This document shows, piece by piece, positions 63,711-64,000 of a stretch of DNA of 64,000 nucleotides. The stretch lies in assembly GCF_015500095.1 (NCBI RefSeq), contig NZ_CP062983.1, positions 1,488,001 through 1,552,000 on the forward strand, read 5' to 3'. The position numbers were made by a program, and so were the translations under genes. Under the pieces are notes generated by a model that saw nothing but the letters and a program-made list of their open reading frames with translations, was not told where the DNA came from and did no database searches. The stretch's first letter is position 1, and every line of letters begins with the position of its first letter. Source of the stretch: Phototrophicus methaneseepsis. Lineage in GTDB: Bacteria > Chloroflexota > Anaerolineae > Aggregatilineales > Phototrophicaceae.

Positions 63711-64000
63711 ATGACCACAATGACTAGTATGAAAAATGAACATAGGAATCTCACCCACAAATCAGTCCACATCGTGACACGGACGAATAACGCACGCAAT
63801 CACGCTTTGGGTAATGTACTTAAAAATATCTTCTATACGGAACAGCACACCTGGCAGCTCCATGAATGGGATCGATGGGGAGATGGCCTGGGTGCCATTA
63901 CATCGGCCCTGACAAGTGGCGCTGATTTAATTGTTGCATATGGCGATCATACCCTGATCTCAGATGTCGCGAACAGTATTTATCTGCATGATGTACCACT
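63711..64000 (+). CDS. Diacylglycerol-kinase-like protein, N-terminal fragment cut by window edge
   Basis: The first 96 codons are visible; the gene continues past the right edge. The segment GADLIVAYGDHTLISDVANS aligns with the nucleotide-binding GGDGT region of the diacylglycerol/sphingosine kinase (DAGKc) fold, where the usual form is VVAGGDGTVNEVANG. Here GGDGT is YGDHT, so the glycines that bind ATP are altered. The upstream part VHIVTRTNNARNHALGNVLKN corresponds to the family's first strand. The ATG at 63711 is chosen; ATGs at 63720 and 63729 are equally possible and no good ribosome site is visible. It may not be an active kinase. Confidence 0.5.
   Translation, partial: MTTMTSMKNEHRNLTHKSVHIVTRTNNARNHALGNVLKNIFYTEQHTWQLHEWDRWGDGLGAITSALTSGADLIVAYGDHTLISDVANSIYLHDVP

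Overview
The window reads as a typical free-living, heterotrophic bacterial chromosome, most likely a Chloroflexota member of the Anaerolineae/Phototrophicales type. That placement is an inference. It rests on the mix of many CUT1 sugar ABC importers without PTS genes, secreted proteins with Pro/Thr-rich tails (CSLREA/beta-helix, SIMPL), PA14-SH3b secreted proteins, KaiC-like ATPases and NarL-type two-component genes. Base composition is even at roughly 50-53% GC, except for one AT-rich patch near 42.5-43.4 kb. I found no rRNA, tRNA, CRISPR array, prophage or insertion sequence.

Layout. 0-6.3 kb: a MarR-like regulator cut by the left edge with a perfect palindromic operator, a serine beta-lactamase-like hydrolase, and a 1,382-residue secreted mosaic protein. 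6.3-16.2 kb: sulfatase module A, with three Cys-type sulfatases, a CUT1 permease pair and a Tat-exported sugar-binding protein, facing a LacI regulator. 16.3-18.6 kb: threonine catabolism (SDR-type threonine dehydrogenase plus glycine C-acetyltransferase). 18.8-21.6 kb: a small protein, a possible 9-codon leader, and an MFS transporter fused to HEAT repeats. 21.6-26.7 kb: a second CUT1 importer with the only ABC ATPase in the window and a permease that carries a PDZ domain. 27.2-30.2 kb: a PA14/SH3b secreted protein and transaldolase. 30.4-41.2 kb: sugar module B, with a degenerate ROK regulator opposite an operon for a PHP/DUF3604-like hydrolase, a CUT1 binding protein and permeases, a sulfamidase-like sulfatase, a PfkB kinase and a GH4 glycosidase. 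41.3-46.1 kb: a four-helix DUF4405-like protein with a partner, an AT-rich orphan gene between two near-identical terminators, and clpB. 46.9-49.8 kb: an anaerobic sulfatase-maturating radical SAM enzyme and an alkaline-phosphatase-superfamily enzyme. 50-54 kb: a run of small stress-type genes (DJ-1/PfpI, DUF2231-Rieske, two ChaB, CsbD, a DUF2945-like Tudor protein, glyoxalase-like). 54.3-58.8 kb: MgtC, SIMPL, PP2C phosphatase and a pyridine nucleotide-disulfide oxidoreductase. 59.1-64 kb: NarL-type response regulator, PAS-GAF histidine kinase, a two-domain KaiC-like ATPase, and the start of a diacylglycerol-kinase-like gene cut by the right edge.

How it works together. All four sulfatases have a cysteine in the formylglycine position, and the window supplies one O2-independent maturase that could activate them. 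Modules A and B each have binding protein and permeases but no ATPase, so the MsmX/UgpC-type ATPase at 21.6 kb is a candidate shared engine. The picture is uptake of sulfated oligosaccharides, desulfation, then phosphorylation and glycosidic cleavage, with transaldolase and threonine cleavage as nearby central metabolism.

The least conventional items are the PDZ-containing ABC permease, the MFS-HEAT fusion, the KaiC-like protein with a changed phosphorylation site beside a histidine kinase/regulator pair, the AT-rich gene lying between duplicated terminators with no normal start codon, and the degenerate diacylglycerol-kinase-like gene at the right edge.
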